Positions 6,041-6,174 of a stretch of DNA of 6,174 bases are shown piece by piece. Numbering within the stretch: position 1 is the stretch's first letter; every line of letters begins with the position of its first letter. The stretch covers positions 1 to 6,174 of the forward strand of contig JAHZJZ010000322.1 in NCBI GenBank assembly GCA_022600655.1. Reading direction: 5' to 3'. A model generated the notes under the pieces. That model saw only the letters and a list, made by a program, of their open reading frames with translations, was not told where the DNA came from and searched no databases. The stretch is from Campylobacterota bacterium. Lineage in GTDB: Bacteria; Campylobacterota; Campylobacteria; Campylobacterales; Sulfurovaceae. The position numbers and the translations under genes were made by a program.

Positions 6041-6058
6041 CTCTATGCTATAATAGAG
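6041..6058 (+). promoter_or_regulatory. Extended -10-like TGCTATAAT inside a small dyad
   Basis: TGCTATAAT (6046-6054) is identical to the ATPase promoter core. It lies within CTCTAT (6041-6046) and ATAGAG (6053-6058), a 6-bp stem with a 6-base loop, 41 bases after the ATPase stop. It could start a transcript near 6061 that reads into the structured right edge, or be part of the ATPase 3' end. No -35 is visible. Confidence 0.35.
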
Positions 6059-6081
6059 TTCTAGCAAGACTAGGAACCGAT

Positions 6082-6114
6082 GGCTTCAGCCTCGTTTTAT
6101 TCGGGACTAAAGCC
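6082..6114. repeat. Long imperfect hairpin at the right edge (interspersed repeat or mobile-element end)
   Basis: GGCTTCAGCCTCG (6082-6094) pairs with CGGGACTAAAGCC (6102-6114) around TTTTATT: 10 Watson-Crick pairs, one G-U and two C/A mismatches in RNA. The outer part is GC-rich, unlike the surrounding A/T-rich spacer. A T7 run (6134-6140) is 19 bases beyond the stem, too far for a standard intrinsic terminator. GGCTTTAGTCCCG-like palindromes are common as interspersed repeats and near the right ends of IS200/IS605-type elements; which applies cannot be decided here. Confidence 0.5.
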
Positions 6115-6174
6115 CAATGCCAATGAATTAAGCTTTTTTTGACGAAATAGTTCGGGTGTAAACACGCCGATTCC
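6097..6174 (-). CDS. Possible 3' end of a minus-strand reading frame entering from the right edge
   Basis: Reading the minus strand inward from 6174, a frame of 25 codons (GIGVFTPELFRQKKLNS followed by LALGFSPE) ends with TAA at 6099-6097. The stop lies in the loop of the hairpin 6082-6114. I do not recognise the fragment. One speculative reading is the tail of a TnpB-like protein, whose genes often run into a terminal hairpin of IS200/IS605 elements; a spurious frame across a repeat is equally possible. No start is in view. Confidence 0.2.
   Translation of the reverse strand, partial: GIGVFTPELFRQKKLNSLALGFSPE

Noticed and set aside
6061..6174. tRNA gene or known riboswitch at the right edge (GTTCGGGT resembles a T-loop start)
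   Set aside because: No acceptor stem, anticodon arm or D-arm can be assembled, and no conserved core of a riboswitch class I know could be matched.
1..6174. CRISPR array or tandem direct repeats
   Set aside because: No regularly spaced direct repeats of 20 bases or more were seen; the repeats found are isolated palindromes or half-sites.

Overview
The window looks like chromosome from a member of the Campylobacterota (the former Epsilonproteobacteria), probably a free-living Sulfurimonas- or Sulfurovum-like lineage. The evidence is AT-rich DNA, promoters built on an extended -10 (TGCTATAAT) behind T/A-rich spacers instead of clear -35 boxes, and above all a UPF0323-type lipoprotein gene directly followed by a glutathionylspermidine-synthase-like gene. 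From memory, Campylobacter (Cj0371-Cj0372) and Helicobacter (HP0232-HP0233) have the same pair. The genus cannot be settled from this sequence alone.

Layout. Bases 1-653 (minus strand) hold the 5' part of an RlpA-like septal peptidoglycan transglycosylase gene, cut by the window edge inside its SPOR domain. A 227-bp divergent intergenic region carries a minus-strand promoter for rlpA and a good sigma70-type promoter for htpG. Bases 881-2743 encode full-length Hsp90 (HtpG). A short spacer then holds two separate hairpins before a two-gene operon: a lipoprotein with a Ser-rich tail ending in Gly-Gly (2839-3474) and a stand-alone GspS-type ATP-grasp amide ligase (3478-4656), only 3 bases apart. 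A second hairpin, resembling the one before the operon, begins at the ligase stop codon. Next come a 14-bp-arm inverted repeat and an extended -10 promoter in front of a lone DUF4143-type AAA ATPase gene (4809-5999). The last 175 bases contain a promoter-like dyad, a long imperfect hairpin and the 3' end of a possible minus-strand reading frame. They look like the edge of a mobile or interspersed repeat, but this is not proven.

How the parts relate. RlpA and HtpG are housekeeping genes. The lipoprotein/ligase pair is the most intriguing functional unit: the ligase belongs to a family that activates the C-terminal glycine carboxylate of glutathione, and its co-encoded partner is an envelope lipoprotein ending in Gly-Gly, so the lipoprotein tail may itself be the substrate (inference). 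The DUF4143 ATPase looks like an accessory, separately regulated gene with its own operator-like repeats. The two similar GTAG-headed hairpins bracket the operon in opposite orientations and resemble REP elements mobilised by RAYT transposases.
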